Below are positions 47,579 through 55,918 of a stretch of 64,000 nucleotides of DNA, in pieces. The stretch covers positions 124,001 through 188,000 of the forward strand of contig NZ_CP136920.1 of NCBI RefSeq assembly GCF_033100135.1. Direction: 5' to 3'. The notes below the pieces were generated by a model. It was not told the DNA's origin. It saw only the letters and a program-made list of their open reading frames with translations, and did not search any database. The stretch is from Rubellicoccus peritrichatus (lineage in GTDB: Bacteria > Verrucomicrobiota > Verrucomicrobiia > Opitutales > Cerasicoccaceae). A program made the position numbers and the translations under genes. Each line of letters begins with the position of its first letter. Within the stretch, counting starts at the first letter, position 1.

Positions 47579-47606
47579 CAAATATTATGCGTATTAATTG
47601 CTTCTT

Positions 47607-48410
47607 CTAAAAACCGCGAATCATTACATTATCAAACAGAACATCCTGATTTTGACTAGGCGTCCAGGCAGCCCCTGTTCCACCATGGAAGCACGAGAAA
47701 TAGAGCATATCCACCTTCGTGCCATTCGTTACATAACGTAAATCAGATTTATAGAAAACGAGTGCACCATTGAGATAAATGGCCAGCACTCCATTCGCGT
47801 TGCTGCCAGTATTGACTTTGACGTACACTTTTATCGTGTTCCAGACGTTGTCCGCAATCGGAATATATTGCCCAAATCCATCACCATACTGGTTTGGCTG
47901 ATCCTTGTAGTAAACATAGGGTGAGATATATCCTTGCCCGGGGACCCCGGTGCTACCTCCATCACTAAACTGTAACCTGACACTAAAACCATCACCCGCA
48001 GTGGCTGGGTTGCCTCCCGAATAAACGACACCTCCGCCGAGGCCTGGAAGTTTACCGCCTCGCGTCCAGTCATAATCACGACCACCGCCACCATCAAACT
48101 TCACACGGTACTCAAGATTGAATGCATTCTTGGGCGTCAAACGTGAAAGAAATGAACCTCCCGTTTCAAAAATACCGACTTTGCCCTGGGGCATATGAAA
48201 ACGCAACTGCCCTACATTATTGATCTGGATTTTATTAGTCGGGCTGACATACGAATAGTAATTGCCAAAATCAACAGCGACTTCATTCGCAGTATAATAG
48301 CTCCATGGGGCCCAGTTATTAAACCAGACATCCCGAATATTGTACGTAACAGAATGCACCGTCAGCATCATCAAATTTGTCGCCAACAGGAATAATAGAC
48401 ATTTTCTCAT
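47607..48410 (-). CDS. Secreted polysaccharide lyase, family 14-like
   Basis: A 267-residue secreted protein (signal peptide to about V-H-S at residue 20). The segment F-N-L-E-Y-R-V-K-F-D-G-G, then T-R-G-G-K-L-P-G-L-G-G-G near residues 115-126 and D-G-F-S-V-R-L-Q-F near 139-147 match the beta-jelly-roll PL14 family, whose members cleave alginate or glucuronan by beta-elimination. The usual length (about 220-280) fits. It stands next to an AraC regulator on the same strand and has its own terminator. The substrate, alginate or related uronans, is inferred from family. Confidence 0.75.
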   Translation of the reverse strand: MRKCLLFLLATNLMMLTVHSVTYNIRDVWFNNWAPWSYYTANEVAVDFGNYYSYVSPTNKIQINNVGQLRFHMPQGKVGIFETGGSFLSRLTPKNAFNLEYRVKFDGGGGRDYDWTRGGKLPGLGGGVVYSGGNPATAGDGFSVRLQFSDGGSTGVPGQGYISPYVYYKDQPNQYGDGFGQYIPIADNVWNTIKVYVKVNTGSNANGVLAIYLNGALVFYKSDLRYVTNGTKVDMLYFSCFHGGTGAAWTPSQNQDVLFDNVMIRGF

Positions 48411-48503
48411 ACTGTTTATGGGGTTAAGGGTTAAGGCCTTTGATGATACTGTGCCTCACCCCTAACGTCTATTGACATTGCCTTAAGCAATTCTCTTTTT
48501 CGG

Positions 48504-49355
48504 TCAATCAAGCTGCCTGCGATAATCCGATGGAGTCATCTCAGTGTAAGCTTTAAAGACGGTGGCGAAGTGCTGACTGGAGTTAAAACCACACTGAAAA
48601 GCAATTTCAGTAATCGACGCATCGCTTTCCGCCAGTAAGTGCTTGGCGAGGTCGGTCCGCTTTCGCGTAAGCACACGAACCGGACTGCCTCCAAAAAGTT
48701 TCTTAGTTAATTCCGTAAAGCAGGTGCGCCCCATATCACAACTGGAAGCCATTTCCTCCAAAGGCAGATGGGCATCTAACTTCTGAATCACCGTTTCCTC
48801 CCAGTAAGTCTGCACGCGGGCGAGCTTGGCTGACTCACCATCATTCTTCCTCGAAACCTGGGTCGATTTCAAAAGCTCAGCCATTGATAGAAAAAACAAT
48901 CCTCGGGCTCTTAAATCATAATTCCCATCGTTGAGCTGCAGTGCTTTAATCAACAAAGGGAAGCACTTGCGGAATTCGGAATTCGTTTTGAGGACATGAC
49001 TCTCATGCCCTTTCAACCATGTCGTAACCGCACTGGCTTCTTCAATCGACAGTCCCAACTCCGGCATTAATTTCATACTTCGACTATTCGGTGAAAGCCG
49101 TCCCCACAATGGAATCAAAAGCCAATACAACTCGACCGACGGAAGGCGGATGTCATTTGCCCCATGGATCTCCCAAGGCCATGAAAACGACAAATGTCCG
49201 GCGGGAACCATAACTTCCGCGCCATCGTAATCCCAGCTCACTTCACCATTGGCCAGATAAACCAACTCCAAACCTGGATCCTTGTGAGGAAGCAGCGGCT
49301 GCCTGACTTTGCCCGATCTCCAATGTCCAAAATGTGGAAAAATCCGCATGTTCAA
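48504..49355 (-). CDS. AraC family transcriptional regulator
   Basis: A 283-residue regulator with a cupin sensor near the N-terminus (G-L-E-L-V-Y-L-A-N-G-E-V-S-W, then V-P-A-G-H-L-S-F-S-W-P-W-E-I-H-G) and the AraC DNA-binding domain at the end (L-E-E-M-A-S-S-C-D-M-G-R-T-C-F-T-E-L and I-T-E-I-A-F-Q-C-G-F-N-S-S-Q-H-F-A-T-V-F-K). It lies directly upstream of the PL14-like gene, 93 bases away, and is divergent from the Gfo/Idh-ThuA gene. It probably controls one or both. Confidence 0.9.
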   Translation of the reverse strand: MNMRIFPHFGHWRSGKVRQPLLPHKDPGLELVYLANGEVSWDYDGAEVMVPAGHLSFSWPWEIHGANDIRLPSVELYWLLIPLWGRLSPNSRSMKLMPELGLSIEEASAVTTWLKGHESHVLKTNSEFRKCFPLLIKALQLNDGNYDLRARGLFFLSMAELLKSTQVSRKNDGESAKLARVQTYWEETVIQKLDAHLPLEEMASSCDMGRTCFTELTKKLFGGSPVRVLTRKRTDLAKHLLAESDASITEIAFQCGFNSSQHFATVFKAYTEMTPSDYRRQLD

Positions 49356-49422
49356 AATTTACCGAATGCAAATCAAAGAAGCAAGAACGGTTAAAATCTT
49401 ATATAATAAAATCACAGTTAAA

Positions 49423-49505
49423 GGTAGGGCGCCGTCTCCAGACAAGCCGCCCCGTGACGTATAGCTTTGCCTGACGCTCAGCTTGTCTGGAGACGGCGCC
49501 CTACC
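49423..49505. repeat. Palindromic (REP/MITE-like) element, copy 2
   Basis: An 83-base element with perfect 25-base arms (49423-49447 and 49481-49505). It shares GGTAGGGCGC-C/A-GTCTCCAGACAAGC with copy 1; the loop differs except for a TA-AGCTTT-like core. The A-to-C change in one arm is matched by a compensating change in the other, so the hairpin is preserved. It sits in the gap between the AraC and Gfo/Idh-ThuA starts. Confidence 0.85.
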
Positions 49506-49535
49506 CCAAAGACATTCACTTAAAAATTTAATATT

Positions 49536-51182
49536 ATGAAAACAGTCGCAGTTATTGGTTGTGGTAAATTTATAGAAGGAAAAGTCGGCTGGGCCATCGG
49601 CCACGCCCATGCTTCGGGTTACACCAATTGTGGAATTCCTGTAAGGCTCACGGGCGTAGACCTTTCAGCCGAAAACCTCGAAGCCTTTGGAAACAAATTC
49701 AATGTCCCGACAAACCAGCTCTTTACATCAACCGATGCCCTCTACGGAGCAGGAGTTCCGGATGTCGTCAGCATTTGCACCTGGCCCGGACTTCATGCTC
49801 CAATGGCCATTGAAGCGATGGAGCGCGGAGTCAAAGGGCTGATCATTGAAAAGCCACTCGCCCTGGACGTCGACCAGATCAATGCCATCCGCCAAAAGGC
49901 CAAGGAAACAAACACCGTCATTTCGGTCGCACACCAGCGCAGACACGAACCTGCCTTCCAGACTTTCAAGAAAATCATCGAAACAAAACGACTCGGCGAA
50001 CAGGTCCGGGTGGAAGCTTGTGTGGGTGGAAACTGGGATGTGCTCTCGTGGACGACACACTGGTTTGACATGGCCAATTTCCTGCTGGGAGAAACACCGC
50101 AATACATGCTCGCCGGAATGGATGTAACAGACAAGCGCATCTATGGGCATGCTTGTGAAAACGCATCGATTGTCTTTGCCGAATACTCCAATGGGAATAG
50201 CGGTGTTTTCCTGACCGGACCACTTGATGAAATATCCGTTCGACTCACCGGCCCGAATGGAATCGCAATGCAGCGAGGCGATGACATTCTAGTTTGCACA
50301 AGTGAGGGCGTGGAGACAATCCCACTCGAAACCGGTCATGAAGCCTTTAGAACAGTATGCGCAGAACTGCTTCAAGCCATCGATGGAGGGCCGGAACCAT
50401 TATGCTCCCTCAAAAATTGTGCCGTTGCCACCGAAATGGCCTATGCCGCTCAGGAGTCTGCACGCACGCAACGAAAAGTCGAACTGCCCGTATCAACAGG
50501 CTTTGCTCCAATAGAACTGATGCAGCATCCCACACAATCTTTGCTGCGACGAAAACGCGTACTCGTTTATGCAGATGCACATTTTGGTTCAGGTGGTCGC
50601 GAAGGCCTGACTGAAGCGATTGAGAGCTTAACTGAAACCCAAACACTCGTAATTGATGCAGAACAACAAAGCCTGACTCAAGCAGACACCGGAGAAACAG
50701 ATTTCATCGTAATATATCATACACAGAAAGAAGCAAACTCTGAAACACGCAACGCGTTAGAAAAGTGGGTCAATCAAGGCAAACCGTTGATCATCGTTCA
50801 TGCCGGACTGGGAGCCTGGCCGGAGTGGAACACATACCATGAATGGTGTGGACTCATCTGGGAATGGGGAAAATCTTCCCACCCTCACAGCCCAATCAAT
50901 CTGGAGCCAGAAACAGGCAATCCGCTTAACTTCAATTTCGGTAAGGCCTGGCTTCCGCGGGACGAGGTCTTTGTTCAACTCAAGTCGATCAAGCCAGTAA
51001 CCATCGGACTGCATGCCAGGCTGGATTCCGGCGAGAGTTATCCTGCCGCCTGGCGGTCAGTCGAAACGCCTAATGTGGCGGCATGGATGCCGGGGCACCG
51101 TCGAGATAGTTGGTCGGCACCTGGCATGCGCCAAGGACTGGAAGCATTGATTCTTTCCTTACTTAAATCGACATCAACCTAG
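49536..51182 (+). CDS. Gfo/Idh/MocA oxidoreductase fused to a ThuA-like domain
   Basis: A 548-residue two-domain protein. Residues about 1-330 form an NAD(P)-dependent Gfo/Idh/MocA enzyme: V-A-V-I-G-C-G-K-F at 4-12, E-K-P-L-A-L-D near 109-115 and H-W-F-D-M-A-N near 173-179. Residues about 345-545 resemble ThuA (trehalose utilisation, glutamine-amidotransferase fold): V-L-V-Y-A-D-A-H-F-G, then I-I-V-H-A-G-L-G-A-W-P-E-W-N-T-Y-H-E-W-C-G. No signal peptide. It likely oxidises a sugar derivative; the fusion implies that the two domains act on linked substrates. Confidence 0.85.
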   Translation: MKTVAVIGCGKFIEGKVGWAIGHAHASGYTNCGIPVRLTGVDLSAENLEAFGNKFNVPTNQLFTSTDALYGAGVPDVVSICTWPGLHAPMAIEAMERGVKGLIIEKPLALDVDQINAIRQKAKETNTVISVAHQRRHEPAFQTFKKIIETKRLGEQVRVEACVGGNWDVLSWTTHWFDMANFLLGETPQYMLAGMDVTDKRIYGHACENASIVFAEYSNGNSGVFLTGPLDEISVRLTGPNGIAMQRGDDILVCTSEGVETIPLETGHEAFRTVCAELLQAIDGGPEPLCSLKNCAVATEMAYAAQESARTQRKVELPVSTGFAPIELMQHPTQSLLRRKRVLVYADAHFGSGGREGLTEAIESLTETQTLVIDAEQQSLTQADTGETDFIVIYHTQKEANSETRNALEKWVNQGKPLIIVHAGLGAWPEWNTYHEWCGLIWEWGKSSHPHSPINLEPETGNPLNFNFGKAWLPRDEVFVQLKSIKPVTIGLHARLDSGESYPAAWRSVETPNVAAWMPGHRRDSWSAPGMRQGLEALILSLLKSTST

Positions 51183-51424
51183 GGCTAATGAACACTTAGT
51201 GAAAGAGCCAAATACCCTCAAAGAGCGGAAAAAAACACCTTTTTTGAGGAAAAACTACAAGTAATCTTTCTTTTCAAAAAACCAATATATGGTAATATAG
51301 TTATGATCACATCGCAACTAATTTTTATCCCCACTGAATTCAATTATTTTGCGAACTCCCCTTGAAGCACCTGCTATAGCGAGCGTGATCAAGAGGTTTT
51401 AATTACAAAACTCAGATCACTTAT

Positions 51425-52444
51425 ATGGGAAGCGTAAACACATACCCCAGTGCACCGATAACCAATCGCTCTGAAATCAGTAAGAGCAAATTGAAAGCTT
51501 TCAGAACACGCAATCAGGGCCTGATTATGGTGATCGTGATCAGTCTGGTCGTACATCTGGTCGGATTGATTATTCTTGGGGGTATGACGATATACAATGT
51601 AAGCTCGCAGGAAGACGCCGAGTTCGATACCCCACCTCGCCCACCAGAGCAACCTATAGAAAAGGTCAAGATTCGCATTGCTCGGGACATGAAAAAATCA
51701 TCACCACTGAGGCAAGTCGTTCAGGTCCAAAACATTGCCGACATGAACCCGATGGATATTGCTTTACCCAACATTAAGAGTACGGATCGAGTAGGCTTTG
51801 CTAAATCCAAATATGCCGGTGGTCTATCCATGATGGTCGGGCTCCCGTCCATTTCATTCTTCGGCCTAGAGTCAAGCGCCAGCACCATTGTATTTGTTGT
51901 CGATGTATCAGGTAGCATGATTCTAGGAGGAAGAGGTGAAGACGGCTTCAAAAAAGTGGCCGACGAGATTCTCCGAGTCATCAAAGGCATCGAAGAAAGC
52001 GGGTCCAGCGTACGATTCAATATTATCGGTTTTGCTGGACAGGTCGACAAACTGAACGGCAGGCTCATTGAGGCCAATGACCAAAACCTCAAACGCGCCG
52101 AACGCTGGCTAAAAAGTAACGATCCAGCAAAAGCGCTTAGCAAGTTCGATAACTTGAAAAGCATCAAGTGGGAGAACTACAGAGATGCCTATCACAAAGG
52201 CACACGGGCTGATCTAGGATTAAAAGCTGCCTTCGCCATGAATCCGGAACAGATTATATTTCTATCTGATGGTGAGCCAACCACGGTTAATGGATCAGAT
52301 GTCCTCAAAATAGTCAATGAGCTCCAGTCAGGAAGAGACCCATCCGTGCAAATCAGCACAATATCCTACTTAAGCAAGAATGGACAGAATTTCCTAAAAT
52401 CGCTTGCCAGCCAAAACAACGGGAACTTTCAAATCATAAATTGA
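51425..52444 (+). CDS. von Willebrand factor A domain protein with N-terminal membrane anchor
   Basis: A 339-residue protein with one membrane helix (about 33-57, I-M-V-I-V-I-S-L-V-V-H-L-V) after a basic N-terminus, so the rest is outside the inner membrane. A Pro-rich linker is followed by a vWA domain with the metal site D-V-S-G-S from Asp160, a second metal residue region K-G-T-R-A-D-L and F-L-S-D-G-E-P-T near 280. The intact MIDAS suggests divalent-cation-dependent protein binding. Partner unknown. A lipoprotein and a 51-residue membrane protein follow. Confidence 0.8.
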   Translation: MGSVNTYPSAPITNRSEISKSKLKAFRTRNQGLIMVIVISLVVHLVGLIILGGMTIYNVSSQEDAEFDTPPRPPEQPIEKVKIRIARDMKKSSPLRQVVQVQNIADMNPMDIALPNIKSTDRVGFAKSKYAGGLSMMVGLPSISFFGLESSASTIVFVVDVSGSMILGGRGEDGFKKVADEILRVIKGIEESGSSVRFNIIGFAGQVDKLNGRLIEANDQNLKRAERWLKSNDPAKALSKFDNLKSIKWENYRDAYHKGTRADLGLKAAFAMNPEQIIFLSDGEPTTVNGSDVLKIVNELQSGRDPSVQISTISYLSKNGQNFLKSLASQNNGNFQIIN

Positions 52445-52598
52445 TATATTTTAACAAAGCAATTTAGTATCGCAAGGAATCACACCCGCCCTCTAGTAAC
52501 AATGTTCCAGCGCTCATAAATTGACTACGGAAAATTATTTTGAAGCTAATCATCTTTTCAAGGTTGACAGCAGGCAAAAGTTAGAGCGGCATCACGAA

Positions 52599-53270
52599 AT
52601 GCTAAAGAAGCCGTTTCTAATAATCACAGTAACTATCTGTGCCCTGTTAAGTGGGTGCCAGACAAACGAGCCGACTGTTGTCGCGAATGGAAAGATATCC
52701 AATCCGTCCATGGGCTTCAATGGCTATGAAGCAAAGCTACCACCAGGCTACATCGAGTACAATCACGAAAAGATGGGCGACAATCATAAGATGGGGAGTG
52801 TCGTCCATACTATCCAGGAGAACAACACTATCCGTGGTGCCCATTACGGCGACCAAGTGATTGTCGTCAGCCCTGATTTCGCCATTCTCTTCTCAGTCTC
52901 AGAAGTTTATTTGCCGACAAAGTATCGTCGGCTGAATGACATCGGAAACGTCTCTACCAGTTCAGTTAAGTTCGCACACCTTCAAGACCGGGACAAACAA
53001 CTGTTCCTATCCAATTGGGTCAATGGTGCAAAATCATCCGGAAACATTGTAGAGAGAGAGGTCATTGACCTAAGCGACACACCTGCCAAAAACCTTTACG
53101 TAGGTCGAGTCGTCATGGAGTATCCTAGCATACATCTGGTCATCGTTGACTACTATGTACTCGGCAAGAGCACGGAAATGTTTGTCATAAGCGGAGCAGG
53201 ATCACTTTACAAATTGGATGAGATCTCAAGCGACATAGAGTACATGGCCAAAAACCTGGACGTAAAGTAG
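52599..53270 (+). CDS. Predicted lipoprotein
   Basis: A 223-residue product. The ATG at 52599 gives a signal peptide ending in lipobox L-L-S-G-C at 15-19; a longer frame from a TTG at 52521 would bury it. The mature part contains A-K-L-P-P-G-Y-I-E-Y and V-V-S-P-D-F-A-I-L-F but matches no family I know. It is 154 bases downstream of the vWA gene on the same strand. Confidence 0.7.
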   Translation: MLKKPFLIITVTICALLSGCQTNEPTVVANGKISNPSMGFNGYEAKLPPGYIEYNHEKMGDNHKMGSVVHTIQENNTIRGAHYGDQVIVVSPDFAILFSVSEVYLPTKYRRLNDIGNVSTSSVKFAHLQDRDKQLFLSNWVNGAKSSGNIVEREVIDLSDTPAKNLYVGRVVMEYPSIHLVIVDYYVLGKSTEMFVISGAGSLYKLDEISSDIEYMAKNLDVK

Positions 53271-53311
53271 GTGTTGCAGAAAACTGGGAATACAGCGAGA
53301 TTCCTCTGCAA

Positions 53312-53467
53312 ATGGTCTTCCAGCAAATAGAGCGCAGTCAGCGCAAAGGAAAGAAATGGCTCATTTGGGTCATAGTTGGGCTTTTGCTTTTTTCAATGAT
53401 CGGCTATGTTTTGACACTGGATGAAGCAGTAGACCCCCTCCCCGAGTCAGAGGAAGCTATTGATTAG
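53312..53467 (+). CDS. Small membrane protein, 51 residues
   Basis: The ATG at 53312 opens a 51-residue frame to a TAG at 53465-53467. It encodes a basic N-terminus (E-R-S-Q-R-K-G-K-K-W), one membrane helix (L-I-W-V-I-V-G-L-L-L-F-S-M-I-G-Y-V) and an acidic tail ending E-E-A-I-D. The basic-inside pattern is typical of a real small membrane protein. The frame stays open upstream with plausible residues but without a usual start codon between the lipoprotein stop and 53312. Confidence 0.5.
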   Translation: MVFQQIERSQRKGKKWLIWVIVGLLLFSMIGYVLTLDEAVDPLPESEEAID

Positions 53468-53542
53468 GCTTTCAAGATACCAGGCCAAATCCTGTCGTCT
53501 ATGCTTGCCTGTTGGCTGTCTTGGCCTTGATATCCAAGTCAC

Positions 53543-54343
53543 ATGACACGTAGAAGTCTTTTTCGTCTAGTTTCCCTACTCCTTCTATTCATCTTTGCAG
53601 GAGCTTTCCAACTAACCGCGCAACCGACCGCTCCAGAGTTCAACGAACCAGGCATCGGACGGATCATGCGGGTAGGCGTGGCGCCAACCGGCCCCCCGAT
53701 CATTTTTAAACAAGGCGATAAGTACTCTGGTATAGAGGCCGATTTGGCCCGTAATTTTGCCGGGAGCATCGACAAGTATGTAAAATTTGTCGAACTACCG
53801 TTCAACGACCTTATTCCTGCCCTCCTCAATGGAAAAATCGACATTATCATGTCGGGCATGTCCTACACGGAAATGCGGGCGATTCGAATCAACTTCTCCC
53901 AGCCCTACTTGAAAGTCGGGCAGATGCCGCTTGTTCGCATCGAAGACGTATCGAAGTATCCGTCCACTCTGGCACTGCTCAACACCAAGGGAAAAATCGG
54001 GGTAGAATACGGCACAACTGGTGATTTCCTGGTCCAGGAGAACTTCCTTTACGCCGAACGTGTTCCCTATCAGGATATTGCAAAAGCCCCGGACGACCTT
54101 GTTGCCGGAAAAATTGACATGTTCATCTACGATTCCCCAGTGATCTGGTGGCTTGCATCCGAGTATGAAGCCAAAGGACTGGCACCGCTCGTCGTCCCAC
54201 TCTCAGAAGAGTTCCTGGCCTGGGGAATCCGCAAAGACGACTCCCAACTACTCGCGCAGGCTAATGCTTTTCTGGAAGAATATCGCGAATCTGGCGAACT
54301 ACAGAAGATCATTAAAAAGTGGATGCCATACGCAAAATTGTAG
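53543..54343 (+). CDS. Family 3 extracellular solute-binding protein
   Basis: A 266-residue exported protein with a signal peptide (R-R-S-L-F-R-L-V-S-L-L-L-L-F to L-T-A-Q at about 26). The mature part has the amino-acid-binding SBP3 signature around G-I-E-A-D-L-A-R-N-F-A-G, D-I-I-M-S-G-M-S-Y-T and D-M-F-I-Y-D-S-P-V near 191-201. It probably binds an amino acid or small polar ligand. No ABC permease or ATPase gene lies next to it, so partners must be elsewhere, or it serves as a sensor. The microcompartment operon begins 145 bases downstream. Confidence 0.85.
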   Translation: MTRRSLFRLVSLLLLFIFAGAFQLTAQPTAPEFNEPGIGRIMRVGVAPTGPPIIFKQGDKYSGIEADLARNFAGSIDKYVKFVELPFNDLIPALLNGKIDIIMSGMSYTEMRAIRINFSQPYLKVGQMPLVRIEDVSKYPSTLALLNTKGKIGVEYGTTGDFLVQENFLYAERVPYQDIAKAPDDLVAGKIDMFIYDSPVIWWLASEYEAKGLAPLVVPLSEEFLAWGIRKDDSQLLAQANAFLEEYRESGELQKIIKKWMPYAKL

Positions 54344-54427
54344 GAAATAAAAGGCCTTATTGGCCACTTTCGCATATGCATCATCGGCACTCAACCTGGA
54401 CTTCTAGAGGTAAAAAGTAAAAACATG

Positions 54428-54467
54428 TTGACAGTTTTGGAAGATTTTGGAAGATTTCAGTCATAAT
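54428..54467 (+). promoter_or_regulatory. Putative promoter/operator of the microcompartment operon
   Basis: A perfect -35-like TTGACA at 54428-54433 is followed by two exact 10-base direct repeats, TTTTGGAAGA at 54435-54444 and 54445-54454, and a CATAAT at 54462-54467. The spacing between TTGACA and CATAAT is too long for one promoter; a weak -10 (AAGATT, 54451-54456) at 17 bases fits better. The repeats would cover the promoter, as in sites of DeoR-type repressors that control some such loci. Confidence 0.35.
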
Positions 54468-54488
54468 CTTTCTTTAATCCAAAATTTT

Positions 54489-55169
54489 ATGTCCACAGCC
54501 CCCATTTCCGACTCCTCTCGCGCAGCAGTCGAACAGCTTGTCAGAGAGAGCGTTTACCGCCACCTCGGCATATCCGGTGCTAAGCAGGGCAGTGCTCCAA
54601 ATCCATTGGTAGTCAACAGCTCAGCCAGACATTGTCACCTGACTCAGGATGCCGTTGAAGCCCTTTTCGGCAAAGGCCACCAGCTGACTCCGATGAAGTG
54701 GCTCTACCAGGATGGTCAATATGCCGCCGAAGAGACTGTAACTCTGGTTGGCCCGAGAAGCCGTGTCATTTCGAATCTGCGCATCCTCGGCCCATGCCGA
54801 GACTTTAACCAAGTTGAACTCTCCTATACCGATGCGATCTCGCTCGGATACAAAGTGCCCGTTCGCCAAAGTGGAAATATTGCGGGTAGCCCCGGTTGCA
54901 TGCTGATGGGCCCCAATGGCTTTTTCGAAATGGACGAAGGCGTCATCCGTGCCGCACCACACGTCCACATGGCTCCTGAAGATGCTGAATTCTATGGAGT
55001 TGAAAACAAAGGTTTCATGAAACTCCGCGTCGGCGGGGACTTGGGGATGACCTTTGATCGAATTTTTGTCCGTGTATCGCCTGACTTTAAATTGGAAATT
55101 CACATCGACACCGATGAGGCCAACGCCTGTGGCCTTGGGCCCGATTCCATAGTCGAATTAGTCAAATAG
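54489..55169 (+). CDS. pduL: Phosphate propanoyltransferase PduL, microcompartment type
   Basis: A 226-residue enzyme that converts acyl-CoA and phosphate into acyl phosphate inside a bacterial microcompartment. The ATG at 54489 gives an N-terminal amphipathic helix (S-S-R-A-A-V-E-Q-L-V-R-E-S-V-Y) typical of an encapsulation peptide. The body shows the zinc-binding A-R-H-C-H-L-T near 43-49 and H-V-H-M-A-P-E-D near 163-170, both features of PduL. A frame from a TTG at 54447 is not preferred. First gene of the operon; two shell genes follow. Confidence 0.93.
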   Translation: MSTAPISDSSRAAVEQLVRESVYRHLGISGAKQGSAPNPLVVNSSARHCHLTQDAVEALFGKGHQLTPMKWLYQDGQYAAEETVTLVGPRSRVISNLRILGPCRDFNQVELSYTDAISLGYKVPVRQSGNIAGSPGCMLMGPNGFFEMDEGVIRAAPHVHMAPEDAEFYGVENKGFMKLRVGGDLGMTFDRIFVRVSPDFKLEIHIDTDEANACGLGPDSIVELVK

Positions 55170-55219
55170 ACGACAGCTTTTAAACCTCGAAAATCTAAAA
55201 TCTCAATCAAGTAAACAAA

Positions 55220-55489
55220 ATGAGCGAATCCCTAGGAATGGTAGAAACGCGTGGTTACGTCGGCAGTGTTGAAGCCAGCGATGCCATGGTAAAAGCCGCG
55301 AGCGTCAGCCTCGTGAAACAAGTGCAAATTGGTGGCGGATTCATGTCCGTGCTTTGCAAAGGCGATGTTGGCAGCGTAAAAGCCGCAGTCGATGCTGGCG
55401 CAGAAGCTGCCGCAAAAACTGGCGAGTTAATCAGCGCGCACGTTATTGCCCGCCCACACAATGAGCTGTTGAAGCACTTCAACGTCTAA
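55220..55489 (+). CDS. BMC-H hexameric shell protein 1
   Basis: An 89-residue single BMC-domain protein forming hexameric tiles of the microcompartment shell. It has the standard opening L-G-M-V-E-T-R-G-Y, the pore loop Q-I-G-G-G-F-M and the K-A-A-V-D-A-G-A-E-A-A helix. H-V-I-A-R-P-H-N-E-L closes the domain. The pore loop differs from the canonical K-I-G-S-G. It follows pduL at 50 bases and precedes a second BMC-H by 36. Confidence 0.97.
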   Translation: MSESLGMVETRGYVGSVEASDAMVKAASVSLVKQVQIGGGFMSVLCKGDVGSVKAAVDAGAEAAAKTGELISAHVIARPHNELLKHFNV

Positions 55490-55525
55490 TCCCTTAACAC
55501 TTTTAATCTAAAAACAATTCATATC

Positions 55526-55804
55526 ATGGCAAAGCCAGCACTCGGAATGTTAGAAACAAAAGGCTTCAATGCACTCCTCGAAGGATGCGACGCAGCCCTC
55601 AAATCAGCAGACGTCACCATGACCGGTTGGGACAAAATCGGCAGTGGCCTCGTCACAGCCTTCTTCATTGGAGACGTCGCAGCAGTCAAAGCAGCGGTTG
55701 ACGCCGGTGCAGAAGCGGCATCACAGGTCGGCACCGTCCAAGGTGTTCAAGTCATTCCACGTCCTCACGACGACATTGCCAAGCTCGGCAAGTGGATGGG
55801 ATAA
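55526..55804 (+). CDS. BMC-H hexameric shell protein 2
   Basis: A 92-residue BMC-H protein. It has L-G-M-L-E-T-K-G-F-N, the canonical pore loop K-I-G-S-G, and V-K-A-A-V-D-A-G-A-E-A-A-S-Q-V-G. P-R-P-H-D-D-I-A-K-L ends the domain. It has the most standard pore of the three and is probably the main tile. A stem-forming segment lies between it and ackA (about 55809-55885). Confidence 0.97.
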   Translation: MAKPALGMLETKGFNALLEGCDAALKSADVTMTGWDKIGSGLVTAFFIGDVAAVKAAVDAGAEAASQVGTVQGVQVIPRPHDDIAKLGKWMG

Positions 55805-55807
55805 ATT

Positions 55808-55905
55808 GAGTAAGAAGGTAGAAGCTATCTAAACGCTGAACTCTAAATGCTAAGTGCTGAATAGCTTAACCAAATTCTTCTTACTTTTCACTTCAGACTT
55901 CTCAC
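55808..55905. repeat. Degenerate repeat and stem between BMC-H2 and ackA
   Basis: AGTAAGAAG at 55809-55817 pairs with CTTCTTACT at 55877-55885, and AGCTAT at 55823-55828 with ATAGCT at 55861-55866, giving an imperfect stem across the gap. The left arm carries a GTAAGAAGGTAGAAG-type repeat also found near 57128 and 59412. It may stabilise or process the mRNA; that is inference. Confidence 0.5.
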
Positions 55906-55918
55906 TAATATTATACAA

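Larger units (their letters stand above)
46880..47606. other. Repeat-bearing intergenic region
   Basis: A 727-base gap without a convincing gene. It holds a degenerate tandem run of TTGATC/TTTGGATCA units at about 47320-47406, a long palindromic element at 47414-47497, and at its right edge the terminator of the PL14 gene. It also contains a degenerate repeat around 46915-46955 (CAGCATTTCGAACTCAGCG-type). A 91-residue plus-strand frame crosses the repeats and is judged non-coding. Confidence 0.6.

Noticed and set aside
47322-47597. 91-residue plus-strand frame with a hydrophobic start
   Set aside because: Its hydrophobic part comes from TTGATC/TTTGGATCA tandem repeats and the rest runs through the palindromic element and the PL14 terminator.
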